A DNA stretch of 64,000 nt from Closterium sp. NIES-65 (Eukaryota; Streptophyta; Zygnematophyceae; Desmidiales; Closteriaceae), in NCBI GenBank assembly GCA_948144175.1, contig CANXME010002068.1, positions 4,979,001 through 5,043,000 of the forward strand, given 5' to 3'. Positions 35,301-45,545 of this stretch are shown here, piece after piece. Under the pieces are notes generated by a model. That model did no database searches and had not been told where the DNA came from. It was given only the letters and a program-made list of their open reading frames with translations. Positions within the stretch are counted from its first letter, which is position 1. Each line of letters begins with the position of its first letter. The translations under genes were made by a program, and so were the position numbers.

Positions 35301-36489
35301 CCGCATGGATCATGGAGGTACAAGCGACCTCCATGACTAAGCCAATGCGGCGCTCAGCAACCTCATTTTGGTATGGAGAGGCTTGAAGCATGAACGTCTG
35401 GCGGATGCCGTGCTTCGCACAGTAGGCCGCCAAGAGGTCTGAGGAGAACTCACCACCTCTGTCAGAGTGCAGACGCAGGACAAGAAAGTCCGACTGGAAC
35501 CGCTCGCGGAGCTGGAGACGAACAGCGCGGATCCAGGGGATCAGAACATCAGGGACCTCACCCTTGGTGCGCAAGGGGAAGACCGTGGTGTAACGCGTGT
35601 AGTCGTCAACGACCAGCAGGAAGTACCGCTCGTGGCCCTGTCCCCGGACGCGGGCTAGACCCCACACGTCCAGGTGGAGAGTCTGCAGTGGAGCCTCTGT
35701 GGGAGGGAACGAGGAGGAGTGAGGAGCGGCGCGCTGCCGCCCCTCGACGCAAGGAATGCAGGGCGGCGCAGGCGAGGGAGGGAGGGCAGGCAGAGACCTG
35801 GGAAGGCCAGAGACCAGGAAGCGAGAGTGCATGCTACGAAGGCGAGGCAGGGAGGGGTGACCAAGGCGGTGGTGCCACATGAAAGTGTCGTGCGACAGTC
35901 GGCGACACTCACCTGAGCAGACGCGTACAGCTGGGGAGACAACGGGGTGTAGCGCGCCGTAGTGGTGAGGGTGTATAGACTGGACCCAGGCTGACGTGTG
36001 AACGTGGCCAGGTGGCGGCCTGTTTGGGAGCACGTGCAGATCGCCACACGCTGTCCTCCAGGAGTAAAGGTGTCAACCCAGTGATCCTGAACGACGGCGT
36101 TGCTCACCAGGTTCGTAGAGAACGAGGGGAGGTGGAGACCTGACAGCTCACCAGACGGGACCGCCGGGCACGGAAGCACAGTGGTGGACCATGCAAGCAC
36201 TGGGCCCCCAGAGGGGTCAGCCAGTGAGATAGGGATAGGTCCACGAAGGGGAGTGACTGTGGTGCTGTCGCGAAAGAAACATCGGGAAGCACCAGAGTCA
36301 AGTGTAAAGGTGTGCAAAGCCTGAGGGGACGCAGTACCAGGGAGAGCAGATTCACTAGCACCTAGGGCTGCAGGCGCTATTCCTGGGTCTATACCGGGGT
36401 CAGGCGGCACATACAAGTAACAGTCACCCTCAGCACTAACAGTCAATGCATACATGGCAGCAAGGATTACATCATAGTCAAGATCAAAG
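32338..36489 (-). pseudogene. Cop6 protease-integrase-RT-RNase H remnant
   Basis: It begins at the FDLDYD residues just upstream of protease (gag missing). Protease reads LDSGASRCFF. Integrase is well kept (HHRLGHPS, LDVWGLA, LHSDRGGEF, YQNEVAERR). The linker repeats GAGAAE units (about 34600-34800). RT has GMWIF and VYVDDLVFA, and RNase H has HSDISWVDD and YVDNKSAI. Breaks include TAG for CAG at 35017-35019, TGA for TGG at 33853-33855, TGA near 33481 and TAG for CAG at 32779-32781. The terminal stop is TAG at 32338-32340, the same position as in Cop5. Confidence 0.87.
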
Positions 36490-36620
36490 TGACAAAAGTT
36501 AGAAGAAAGAAAGAGGGTTGAACTAGCAGAAATGGGGACACAAATAGCAAACCCTAGAAGGGTTGTACTCGCTATAGAGCACCCCACTACAGGCTAGAAC
36601 ATAAGAATAACATTCTGACA
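36490..36620 (-). repeat. NA1 3' LTR
   Basis: 131 bp, on the minus strand TGTCAGAATGTTATTC to CTTTTGTCA, adjacent to the polypurine tract. Confidence 0.88.
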
Positions 36621-37304
36621 CACCCCCATAGCCAAAGTGGGGTGTAATCAGCAGAGCAAGCAAAGCAGTACAAGCTCAGGGTGGATCACAATGTCACCAC
36701 ACATTCTGAGCACAAGTTCAAGAAGCAAGTTCAAGTGCACAATTATCAGCAAAGCTAGTGGTGGTCACAACGGGCAAGTGAGGAGGAGGAGTGAGAGCGA
36801 GAGGAGTTGGGAGGCGACGGCTGAAGCTGCAGACACACGGGCAACAGGAGGCACACTGGCACAGCGGCTACCGGGCGAAGCCCCCGGACTACTGGAGTAA
36901 CTGGCCCCGCGGCTAAAGTAGCGGCAGACGAGCAACGGACCCACGGGCGGCTGGCACAGCTGGCTACGACTGGGCTACCGGGCGAAGCCCCCGGAATACA
37001 GGTGCTGCTGACGACACGACGGCAACCTCCATTCAGCTTCCCTAACTATCCAACTCCCCCAACACACACCCGCTGATACACCCCTAGCTCCACTCCCACG
37101 CACCCCCCTTAAACCCTAAACCCGAGTCTCCCACACAACCACCCCCCTCAGCGACAGCTGCAGCAGTGGGAGACGGAGGAGGAGGAGGAGCAAAGGGAGG
37201 AAGGCCCACCGAGCACCCCCATACCCGCCACCCAACAGCTCGGCGGCCCCCGAAGGAGCCGCGACGGGCGACGGGAAATGGCAGGGAGGGGAGAAAAGGG
37301 GGGA

Positions 37305-37330
37305 GGGGGGGGGGGGGGGGGGGGGGGGGG
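37305..37330 (+). repeat. Guanine homopolymer (about 26 G) in NA1 leader
   Basis: An uninterrupted run of about 26 G on the plus strand (C on the element's coding strand). It may fold as a G-quadruplex, and its length is likely to be uncertain in any assembly. Confidence 0.85.
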
Positions 37331-37672
37331 CCGATGCCGCGACGAGGGGCGGGGCCGCGACGGTCGGGGCCGCGACATAGGGCGGGGCCGCAAAGGTAGG
37401 GCGGGGCCGAGCCGGGCAGGCGCACGGGCGGCGACGGGCCGGGGCGGGGCCGCGACGTAGAGCGGGGCCGCGTCGAAGGGCGGGGCCGCGACGGTCGGGG
37501 CGGGGCGTAGGGCAGAAGCCCGCCGCGCGCCTCGGGGCGCACAGCGGGCAAAGAACCGCCGCGCGCCTCGGGGCGCACGGCGGGCAGAAAACCGCCGCGC
37601 GCCTCGGGGCGCACGGCGGGAGGAAAAAAAAAAAAGTAGCAGCGGAAGCGAGGTGGGGACACACCCACAGGA

Positions 37673-37690
37673 TCGATCCAAAGGGATCGA
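37673..37690 (-). other. NA1 leader hairpin 1
   Basis: TCGATCC pairs with GGATCGA around a 4-base loop, directly next to the primer site. The stem sequence is unrelated to those of Cop7 and Cop8, but its position and shape match. Confidence 0.65.
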
Positions 37691-37705
37691 CCTGCTCTGA
37701 TAGCA

Positions 37706-37836
37706 TGACAAAAGTTAGAAGAAAGAAAGAGGGTTGAACTAGCAGAAATGGGGACACAAATAGCAAACCCTAGAAGGGTTGTACTCGCTATAGAGCACCC
37801 CACTACAGGCTAGAACATAAGAATAACATTCTGACA
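37706..37836 (-). repeat. NA1 5' LTR
   Basis: 131 bp and identical by eye to 36490-36620. It is flanked by duplication CAAAG on the right. Confidence 0.88.
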
Positions 37837-37846
37837 CAAAGATAGG

Positions 37847-37981
37847 TAAGTATGATACCTAGGCAAGTATGATGGTATTAGGTCAAGATGGGTACAAAAC
37901 TAGAGAGTCGAGGGAAATTCTGTACCCCCTAAAACTAGCCCCTATACAGCCTAACTTAAACATTAAGCATATAGTTTAACA
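37847..37981 (-). repeat. Cop6 5' LTR (end fused to coding remnant)
   Basis: On the minus strand it starts TGTTAAACTATATGC at 37981 and runs to about CTAGGTATCATACTTA, where the last bases are replaced by Cop6 coding sequence. The duplication CCCTT lies to its right. Confidence 0.75.
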
Positions 37982-38252
37982 CCCTTATGTATCATCCACC
38001 AGCCAACTACCTTGCAACCGCCTAGCCAGCATGACACGACCGCCGAAAGAACTAATCATCACGCCCGAAAAGATTGTGAGCCACCGAGTTCGTGACCCAC
38101 GGGGAGCTCGAAGGATTGAATTTCGGATCCGCTGGAAAGACCGTACGCCCACTGAAGACAACTGGGTTCCCTTGGATAGAGTTGAAAACCACCCCGTCCT
38201 CACCGAGTATCTACGCAGCCAAAATTTCCGGGATGTACACGCGCTTTCGTAA
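37982..38252 (+). pseudogene. Gyp1: C-terminal chromodomain
   Basis: After Cop6 is removed, the Gypsy frame continues through a short linker into a chromodomain-like segment: EKIVSHRVRD, EFRIRWKDRTPTEDNWVPL and NHPVLTEYL. This is the typical fold signature of an aromatic/hydrophobic strand, W-K, then W-x-P and a C-terminal helix. It ends with TAA at 38250-38252. A chromodomain after integrase marks the chromovirus branch of Ty3/Gypsy; in known members it guides insertion to particular chromatin. Confidence 0.85.
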
Positions 38253-38349
38253 GGAGGGCCTCCTTAGAGGTGGGGGTAGTGTTAGGAAAATTCCTTTTTC
38301 CTTACTTCGCGTCCTTACTCAGCGCGCACACCACTGTTCCCGCTAACAG
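38253..38349 (+). repeat. Gyp1 polypurine tract and probable start of 3' LTR
   Basis: A purine-rich tract (AGAGGTGGGGGTAG, about 38266-38279) is followed by TGTTAGGAAAATTCC at 38280, the expected position of the 3' LTR start. The hAT element enters at GCTAACAG (38342-38349), so the rest of this LTR should continue after 42453. Its end was not found by eye because the matching 5' LTR is outside the window. Confidence 0.55.
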
Positions 38350-41300
38350 CAAGGCTGACGATATCAGGGTATTTACCCTGATTTCAGGGTGATTACAGGC
38401 TTCTGACTTGGTGGTCCCTGCAAACACAGGTTTTGTATTTTGTGAACTCTGATCCAATCAGAGAAGCTACTTAACGGACTCTGAATTCTTGTAACTAGGC
38501 TCAAAGTAGTGTACTTGCGGACTCTGTCTATGCAGGGTATGCGTTCCGTGGACCCTGAATGCGAGGGTATCAGGACGAAGTTTCCTAGAAGCTTCGTTTC
38601 GATAACCCCCTTGTGCGTAATCGTTTCTTCGAGTGGCCCCATGTGAGGTACCCCCTTCACGCGCCCGTGAGTGACGTAATACCGAAAAAGGAAAACACTG
38701 ACGTGCTGTACATCACAGCTGGCAACAGCGCCAACAAAGCCAAATCAATGATACGGTGCTGCCACGCGCACCGCACAGTGCACAGCATGTGTCTGCCATT
38801 GGCCAGAATGGCCTGTTGACAGCATGCGGTGGCAGCCAAGGAGTCCGTGAATGAATTCGGCCTTGAATGCAACGACGAAGTCATCGTCGAATGTTGCCAT
38901 CAAGTCCGTGGAATCGCGGCGCGGTGGTTTCGTGCTCCCGCCATCTCCAACCTCCCCTTCCCTCCCCATACCAACAGCCAACGTTCCTTTGTTCACTGGT
39001 GTGTTCTTTCCATTACGTGCATTCATTGTCTCATTTTCCTCTCGTTCAGTTTAGCCACCAATGGAGGCCATGCCGGCCGACGAAGCTGCTCCGCACACTG
39101 GCCCCGACGAGCCGCCTGTAACAGCGAAACCAACAGCGCCGTCCCAACCGGAGAAAGCTTCGGATGCTCCCCGCTCTGGGCTAGATTTTCTTAGACCTAC
39201 GGCTGCTCCCGTCACACCTGAACCGCCTAGATCTACCGTTCACGACTCTGCCCCTGTAGTAACCCCTACTCCTACTGCTTCTCCTATTCCCGTCCCGTTC
39301 ACTCTCCCCCCGGCTGTTGCTGGCTGCAGCAAAGATCCTCCACCGCCCTCGCCTAGTCTTACTCCAAGCACGGTGCGGGTGTCCCTTGGCCCGCCGTCGG
39401 CTACTTCCGCTCCCAAGCGTGCGCGATCTGGTAAGTGGGCGCAGAGTACTCTGCTGGTGGGAGGCCGCCGTATTCCACCGCCGGAAAAGCCCGATGAGCC
39501 TGCACAAAAAGAAGCTGAGCTGCCGGAAGAAGGTGACATCCCAGTGCGCGCGGATACCGGCTCGCCGGCACTCACCAAGACGCAGCTGCGAGAGCAGATG
39601 TACCTGGAGGCGAGTATTAATTACGAGACGAAGTGGGCGGGATACTTTTCTTGGCTTGTGTTTGGGAAAACCAAGGACGGTTTCCCGTACGTGAAGTGCA
39701 GCATCTGCATGTCGTACGGTAAGGGAAACACGAGGTACGCCATGCAGGGAGACGACGGAGGCCGTGACTTGCAGACGCAGTCGTTCCGGGCGCACGAGCA
39801 TACGGACGCACACATGGCGGCGGTGGGCCACCAGATGAAGATTGCGGCGGGAATCCGCGAGGGGCAGCAGGTGATTTCAGACTTCATCAACTCCGACGTC
39901 GAGGGCCGCCGCGCGATACGGCTGATGCGGTCGACTCAGATCCTGTGCCAGTGCGACGCGCCAATTAGCATGTTTCCTAAGCTAATGCGGCATCTTGTGG
40001 AGCAGGACACGCCAGACATTCCCCGGCAGTCGTACGGCGTTTATCTCACGCGGTAAGTGACGGTTCAAATTGATTGCAAATTTAAACATGCACGTCAAAC
40101 AACTTGCTTGACTATCGTGTACTGATAATTCCTCTGTCCTTTGTTGCAGCTACGGCTTCAAGCAGATGGTCCACAGCATGAGCACTTACCTCACCCGAGT
40201 GCAGATGGACCACGTCCTAGCATCACCGTTCCTGGGCATCTAGTGCGACGAGAGCACCGACCGCACGCGAGGGAAACACATGATTGTGTACCTTACATTT
40301 CTGAAGAACCGCCAAGTTGCATGCGAGTTTTTCACTTTGCTGACGGTCGAGCGGTGTGATGCAGGGTCCTTGTTTGAGGTGCTTCTGAACCATCTTCGCT
40401 CCGCTGCCGTCGATGTGTCCAAGATCGTCGGCATCAGCACGGACGGGGCGTCGGTCATGACCGGGAGAGAGAACGGATTGGTGGTGCGTCTTCGTGAACA
40501 CGTCCCTCATCTGTTCTCATGCCACTGCATCGCCCATCGGTATGTGAGTTGGTCTGTATTGTAGCATGTTATCTACGCTGATTGGTTTACTAACAAACCA
40601 TAATACTTGTTCTTTGCTTTACACAGTGAGGCGTTGGCTGTGAAGGACGCCGCTGACTCAAACCCGGATCTCGACATGGTCGACAAGGTGGTGCGCACTG
40701 TGGCGAATCTGCTCGGAAACTCCAGCGTGTGGAGTCAGCGGTTCAAGTACCTGCAGCGTGTGATTTACAAGACCAACCTGGAAGTCCAAGGCATCCACAC
40801 GGTGCGGTGGCTGTCTCGAGGAGATGCGGTGGCCAGGCTGTGCAAGGTCCTCGGCGCTTGCATCGTGCTGCTCTGGGAGCACAATCACAAGGCGTACGAG
40901 ATTGTCACCTGCTACAAGTTTCACTTCTGCTTGTTTTTCTTGGCCGACATCTTGGCGGACATGAACGACCTCAACCGTTGCTTCCAGAGACGAGAGGTGA
41001 GGTCGCATGTTTGTATGATGTTGCTACGTGAGGTTCGTAACTGCACTGTTGCTCATCCTTCTCCCTCTTGTCTACCCCTGCTCTGACACAGCTGGACGTG
41101 ACTGAGATTGCGAAGACAATCGAGTCCACAACGAGTGACCTGATGGAGCGCTACTTGACGCCAGAGAAAGCTTTCGGGGGCGAAGGGAAGAGCTGGCTGG
41201 TGAACTTCCTCAAAGTCCACAAGGAGGGTAGAGGCAAGCAGGTCCGGGTGCGCGGCGTGGACGGTGCTGGACGCCCGATCAACCACATGTACACCATGCA

Positions 41301-42453
41301 TGAGCGGAAGCTGAAGGGGCACAAACACGGAAGCACCTACGCAGACTGTGTGAAGCTCTGCCGCAAATTCGCCCGTGACTGCGTGGACAACCTCAACAAC
41401 CGACTGGATGACCTTGGGAAGCTGGGGCCGACGAAGCTGTTCCGGGCGGGGAAGTGGCCGAAGATCAAGGCCCAGCGAGAGAAGAAGTTTAAGGAGTGGC
41501 TGAACGGATGTAGCAGGCTGTTCTGCAACAAGCTGCCGGGATTCGACCTCAAAGCAGCAGAGAGGGAGCTTCCAACCTTCTGCGCGATCATGGAGGCACA
41601 CCATGAGATGGAGAGCTTCACCCAGGGCCTGTCCAACTTCCTTGGGAGCGCAGACTCCAAGAGGTAGCCTATACTTTGCTAACATGGGTTTTATAATCTT
41701 GTTGCGCATCGCTAACTGTTCCCGTTGTGTTGTGTGTACGAATGTGCCTGGCAGGAGATGGCCCAACCTCATCGTGCTGTGGCAGGCGCTGGCTGTGCTC
41801 CCCCTCTACACCGTGGAGTGCGAGAGGGGGTTGTCCAGGCAGAACGTCTTCAAGTCCTGGGTGCGAGGAGCGCTGTGCAACGCGCATCTGGGGGAGCTGA
41901 TGCAGATATCGCTCCTCAAGTATGAGATCGACTGGCCGGAGGCACTGGAGGTGTGGAGGTCCCTGCGGAGGAGGCGCCCTGCGAAGAGCTTGAAGCTGGC
42001 TGTGGCAGAGAGGGAGAGGAGGGGGAAGCAGAAGGAGGGTGAAGATGTGGCTGCTAGAAATGCCGGGGAGAATGAGGATGAGGAGGAGGAGGAGGACGAC
42101 GACGATGAAGTGGAATAGGCCTTCGGCGACGATCAGGAGATCGTGGGGGAGGAGGAAGCGGAGGACAATCCATTCTTGTCGGACGATGAGGATGTGGAGG
42201 AGGTGTAGTTCATAGACAAGCCCGTGCACTAGACTAGATAGAGTAGGAAAGTGCATGCAGTTGTATCATTTTGGAAAATAGTGCACTGTTAATATCAACC
42301 CTGTTTTTGAGCTGTGAACCCTGTCCGGTCAGAGTTGGACTTCGTGTGACACTGAGCTATCAGGGTAGCTACCTTGCGAAAAATGTGCCCTCATAATAAA
42401 GGGTCAAATTTTTTACTGGAATCAGGGAGTCATAAAACGAAACGTCAGCCCTG
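38350..42453 (+). mobile_element. hAT1: DNA transposon with five-exon transposase
   Basis: The 8-bp duplication GCTAACAG lies on both sides (38342-38349, 42454-42461). Terminal inverted repeats are CAAGGCTGACG on the left and CAGGGCTGACG on the right (reverse complement), 10 of 11 matching. The 4.1-kb unit carries one transposase gene. Positions 38350-39060 are its 5' subterminal and untranslated region with several CAGGGT/ACCCTG repeats; 42209-42453 is the 3' counterpart. The 8-bp duplication and the transposase agree on the hAT superfamily. Confidence 0.9.
39061..42118 (+). pseudogene. hAT transposase, joined from 39061-40052, 40150-40539, 40627-40996, 41092-41663, 41755-42118
   Basis: Five exons joined by GT-AG introns keep frame throughout (about 895 codons). 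Exon 1 has a Pro/Thr-rich N-terminus, then a BED-like zinc finger (VKCSICMSYGKGN ... HEHTDAH). Exon 2 carries CDESTD and STDGASVMTG, which resemble the catalytic Asp motifs of hAT transposases. The last exon has the hAT C-terminal dimerisation signature (LPLYTVECERGLSRQN) and an acidic tail. One in-frame TAG at 40241-40243, immediately before CDESTD, breaks it; by position it may have been CAG. After the TAG at 42116-42118 the frame stays open for 29 further acidic codons, so that stop may also be a mutation. Intron calls are by eye. Confidence 0.82.
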
Positions 42454-42461
42454 GCTAACAG

Positions 42462-42995
42462 CACCCAACAGTAATCCGTTACTACTCGCGACACTCGCCT
42501 CGACACTATTCCCACCACTGTTCACGACGCGACCCAGCCTCACGGTTCGGTTGGTAATCCGCGTTCCAGACCTCCACCTCGATATTTCCCAACCTCGGCG
42601 CTAGGCCCGTCGCGCACCCCATTTTTCACACATTACCGTTACCACTGTAGTTTCGCTATATATTCTTCGCTCATGCCTTCGCTCATTGTACTCTTGCTTC
42701 GATGGTGCAATTCTAGCTCGATCACTCAATTGCACTCGTAACAATGATATAATGCATCTTCTGTTTTTTCTAATACTATAATGATAACGCCTACGCAACC
42801 CTTCCAATGTTAACGTCGAATCTTGTTTCACCTCCCTACCCACAAGCTTCAGCACACTTCACCTCACCTTCACCGCACGCCACCGCCACCATCGCCGCCG
42901 CATATCTCGCCGCAGCCCCGTGATCTCTTACTCTCTACACCCTTAGCGTTCCGAACACATCCACCCGCCATTTCAAACTCAATCGACAGGTTATA
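42462..42995 (+). promoter_or_regulatory. Upstream region of NDUFA12
   Basis: 534 bp between the hAT1 target duplication and the NDUFA12 ATG. The left part may be the remaining Gypsy LTR. A TATATATTC box at about 42656 and pyrimidine-rich sequence follow, and a GCC/ACC-rich stretch (about 42875-42920) lies close to the start codon. No coding sequence is recognised. Promoter role is inferred from position only. Confidence 0.4.
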
Positions 42996-44740
42996 ATGGT
43001 GCTCGCCCACCTTCGCGCGGCCGCCGGTGCGATTCGTCAGAACGGTCTTATTGGAGCGCTGAAGCAAGCTTATCATGAAGGATATGCGTACGCCCGCCGC
43101 TTTCGTGCCCTTTTTATTTTATATAAGCTTGTCTGATCTTCCGGTCGTCTCCCTGTTGAGGCTGACGTCATTGAGCCGTTCCACCCCTTCCACGTGTCCT
43201 GTCGGTGTTGACGTCATACGTTAAGTCGATCTATGACATCGCCTCGGGCTTCAGAACGCCTTATTTCTTCCTTAATACCATTTGTTCGCATTTTCCCTTT
43301 CCCGTCCATGTGTCGCTGGAACGATACCGTGGTCTGGCGTCTGCGGGGGACCACCCTATCAGCATGGCTCTCCTAGACGGCAATCTCTTGTTAGTCACAA
43401 CCTTCTCCGCCCTCATCTTGCTCGCCTCCTCCTCTATGAGCCTTCATTCTCTTTCCTGATCCGTCTCTACTCGCGGTCTTTTTGGTCATATCGCCTCTGT
43501 AGGGAATCGATATAGAGTGTCTGATTGGAAATGTTGGAGCTTTAGGGCAGAGAAGCAGCACGTTCTGAGGCACGCTGTTCTCCCTTTTTGGTTCAATGAC
43601 TCCACAGACCCTTAACCGGGTACAGCTCCGTACTTGGTTCATTTTTGAATGCCTTTGCCTTGTTTTGTGAATGGGGTTCTTTGTGGATGGAGGGATTGTG
43701 GGCGGGTACGTGTTTCATTGTGACTTGATCGCCTTTCAGTGAAACCAAGCGCCGTGCATTGGGATCGCGCCTTGTGGGAACGGACTCGCATGGCAACAAG
43801 TACTATGAGCGCATGGATGCACAAAATGGTAAGCTTTTATGGGCATTCGGGCAATCGATCCTGACCATTTGCATGTGTATTCTTGTAATCTCCAGGGAAG
43901 CTGCCATCGGCCCTGCAAAATCTGTGTGGTAGCGTCACTGTCGAACTCCTATTTAAGCTGTGTCAAAACTTTCCTGTCTATCTATGTAATTGTCGATGTG
44001 TGAGTATTTATGTATTCACGGATCCGTGCGATCTATGAATCGGTGAATCCATGTATCAATTATTATGCATCATTCTGTCTATGTATCAATCAGTGTGCAT
44101 CATAATGTCTAAATATATCTATCTATCTCTCTGTCAGTCCGCCCGTGTGTTTTCCTGTCTATGTCTGTTTGTTCGCCTGTCTTTCTGTCTGCCTATCTGT
44201 TTATCCATGCATCTATCTGTCTAAATATATTGTTCCTATGAACATGCATGAGGTGCCTGCTCTTACATGCATCATTCCTGCTTGGTGTCAGGTCGGCATC
44301 GATGGGTGGAGTACAAGGAGTCATGGGGTTATAATGCATCCACTGTGCCTCCTGAGTGGCATGGCTGGCTGCACCACATCACGGATGACCTACCTGATAA
44401 GGTAAATAAAATGTTTCTTATGTTTGTCATCGCTCCTCTATGCAAGTTGGCTCTATACATAGCTTCCTTTGAGTTCATGCATGTGGTGTTTTCATCTCTT
44501 GTCCCTCTCCAGATACTTGCTTTCAAGCCCCGCTATGGTTTGGAGCACCGAGCCAATTTCACAGGGAAGGGGGATGCCTTCATTTACCATGCCAAGGGCC
44601 ATGCTTTGAACCCTAACCAGCGTGATTGGTCACGTGTCCAAACCTGGCTTCCCGGTTCTCCTGACAAGCCCACTATTCCTGCTGCACCATCAGCCCCTTC
44701 ATCCGCTAAGGTGTCAGATGCACCTTCAAAGTCAGGGTAG
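42996..44740 (+). CDS. NDUFA12: NADH:ubiquinone oxidoreductase subunit NDUFA12 (B17.2), joined from 42996-43087, 43740-43828, 44292-44401, 44513-44740
   Basis: The only confident host gene. Four exons with GT-AG introns (652, 463 and 111 nt) give a 172-residue protein. The ATG at 42996 starts a short basic N-terminal helix ending HEGYA. Family hallmarks follow: [15 protein letters not shown] (exon 2), then GRHRWVEY spanning the exon 2/3 junction, then [15 protein letters not shown] (exon 3). Exon 4 has [30 protein letters not shown] and a Pro/Ala/Ser-rich tail longer than in most plants. NDUFA12 is an accessory subunit of mitochondrial complex I on the matrix arm. The frame is exact across all junctions. 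The stop is TAG at 44738-44740. It is surrounded by transposons but shows no lesion. Confidence 0.95.
43970..44235 (+). repeat. CTAT/CTGT simple repeats in NDUFA12 intron 2
   Basis: A loose microsatellite of TCTATCTATC, CTGTCTGCC and TATGTATC units fills the middle of intron 2. It is probably variable in length. Confidence 0.7.
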
Positions 44741-45000
44741 GAGGAGAGGACTGCAGGGGAGCAATTGTGCAAGTACGTCAATTAATGTTTCTGTTGCGAT
44801 CAGAAGTTGATCTTGCCTAGGATCACCTCGGGAAGGTTCGCACACTACTGATTTGTGGTGGTGGGCCCTTGACCTCAATAGCAGAGTGAATGTAAATGCT
44901 TGAGATGATAAAAACATGCAAATACAGCATTATAAGTAAGAGTACAGGAGAATGCGAAACGACCTAGCTAGCCATGTACTCTAAGGGGTACATTCCCTTA
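44741..45000 (+). other. NDUFA12 3' flank
   Basis: Probable 3' untranslated sequence. TGTAAATG at about 44890 resembles the TGTAA polyadenylation signal common in green algae, and no AATAAA is seen. The segment ends at the TA that borders the TIR element. Confidence 0.4.
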
Positions 45001-45545
45001 CCGTAAGCCCTTTGCGCAGGCCTCGGATAAGCGCCAGCGCTTATCCAAGGATGAGGGCGCTTATATCCGGTCCTCGATTATAAGCGCACCCATGAAGGTT
45101 TACAGATTATAAGCGCCACCCTCTGTAATATTTTTTATATTTTTACTGGAAACGCTGTAACGAAACACAATATTGCATCCCCACATTCAGAATTTCGAAA
45201 CCCTTCCCCTTCGCGTGACTCAATGCCTTCGCGTCCAGTCAGAATGAGCTGTCATGGGGTCAATCTGACTCATTCTGACTGTGTGTGTTGGCAGGGAATC
45301 AGCCACTGCCGATTTACGCGAAATTCACATTCGATGCCCTCTACAATATTGATTCGATTCAAATCGCAAGGACGAGATGAACACTTAAGGGTAAAGAAAC
45401 TAGATTTCATATATGTCATTATATTAGCCCCGGCCAGGCCCCCCTACGAAGTCAGACTTTTTTCTCTGATTTGCACAAAAAACTCTGATATTTCAGATTT
45501 TTTTTCCTGTGTACACTGTTAAAATCAGACTTTTTTGGGCCCATA

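Larger units (their letters stand above)
36490..37836 (-). mobile_element. NA1: non-autonomous copia-type LTR element (1347 bp)
   Basis: The duplication CAAAG flanks it (36485-36489, 37837-37841). The two 131-bp LTRs (36490-36620 and 37706-37836) look identical. On the minus strand it has primer site TGCTATCAGAGCAGG (37691-37705), leader hairpins, a GC-rich leader and the 3' untranslated block of the autonomous copies (the GTGGTGAC...GTGATCCACCCTGAGC segment), plus polypurine tract ATGGGGGTG. It has no gag or pol. It keeps every cis signal and none of the proteins, so it most likely moves with proteins of Cop-type elements. Confidence 0.88.
31998..37981 (-). mobile_element. Cop6: minus-strand copia element lacking gag, with NA1 nested
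   Basis: The duplication CCCTT flanks it (31993-31997 and 37982-37986). The 3' LTR (31998-32094) is 97 bp because an internal block of about 40 bp is missing. The 5' LTR (about 37847-37981) is longer but its last bases are fused directly to the gag/protease boundary, so primer site, leader and gag are deleted. NA1 (36490-37836) sits at that boundary. Confidence 0.85.

Noticed and set aside
37084..37803. Possible protein in NA1 (Pro/Arg-rich frames)
   Set aside because: They cross the LTR, primer site and G-run, so they are compositional.
2200..42118. UAG reassigned to glutamine (many TAG codons at Gln positions)
   Set aside because: The youngest copies, Cop7 and Cop8, contain no in-frame TAG over nearly 2,000 codons each although they are rich in CAG. 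Cop5 and Cop6 appear to use TAG as terminal stop, and NDUFA12 ends in TAG. Age-linked decay fits better, though this was not tested genome-wide.
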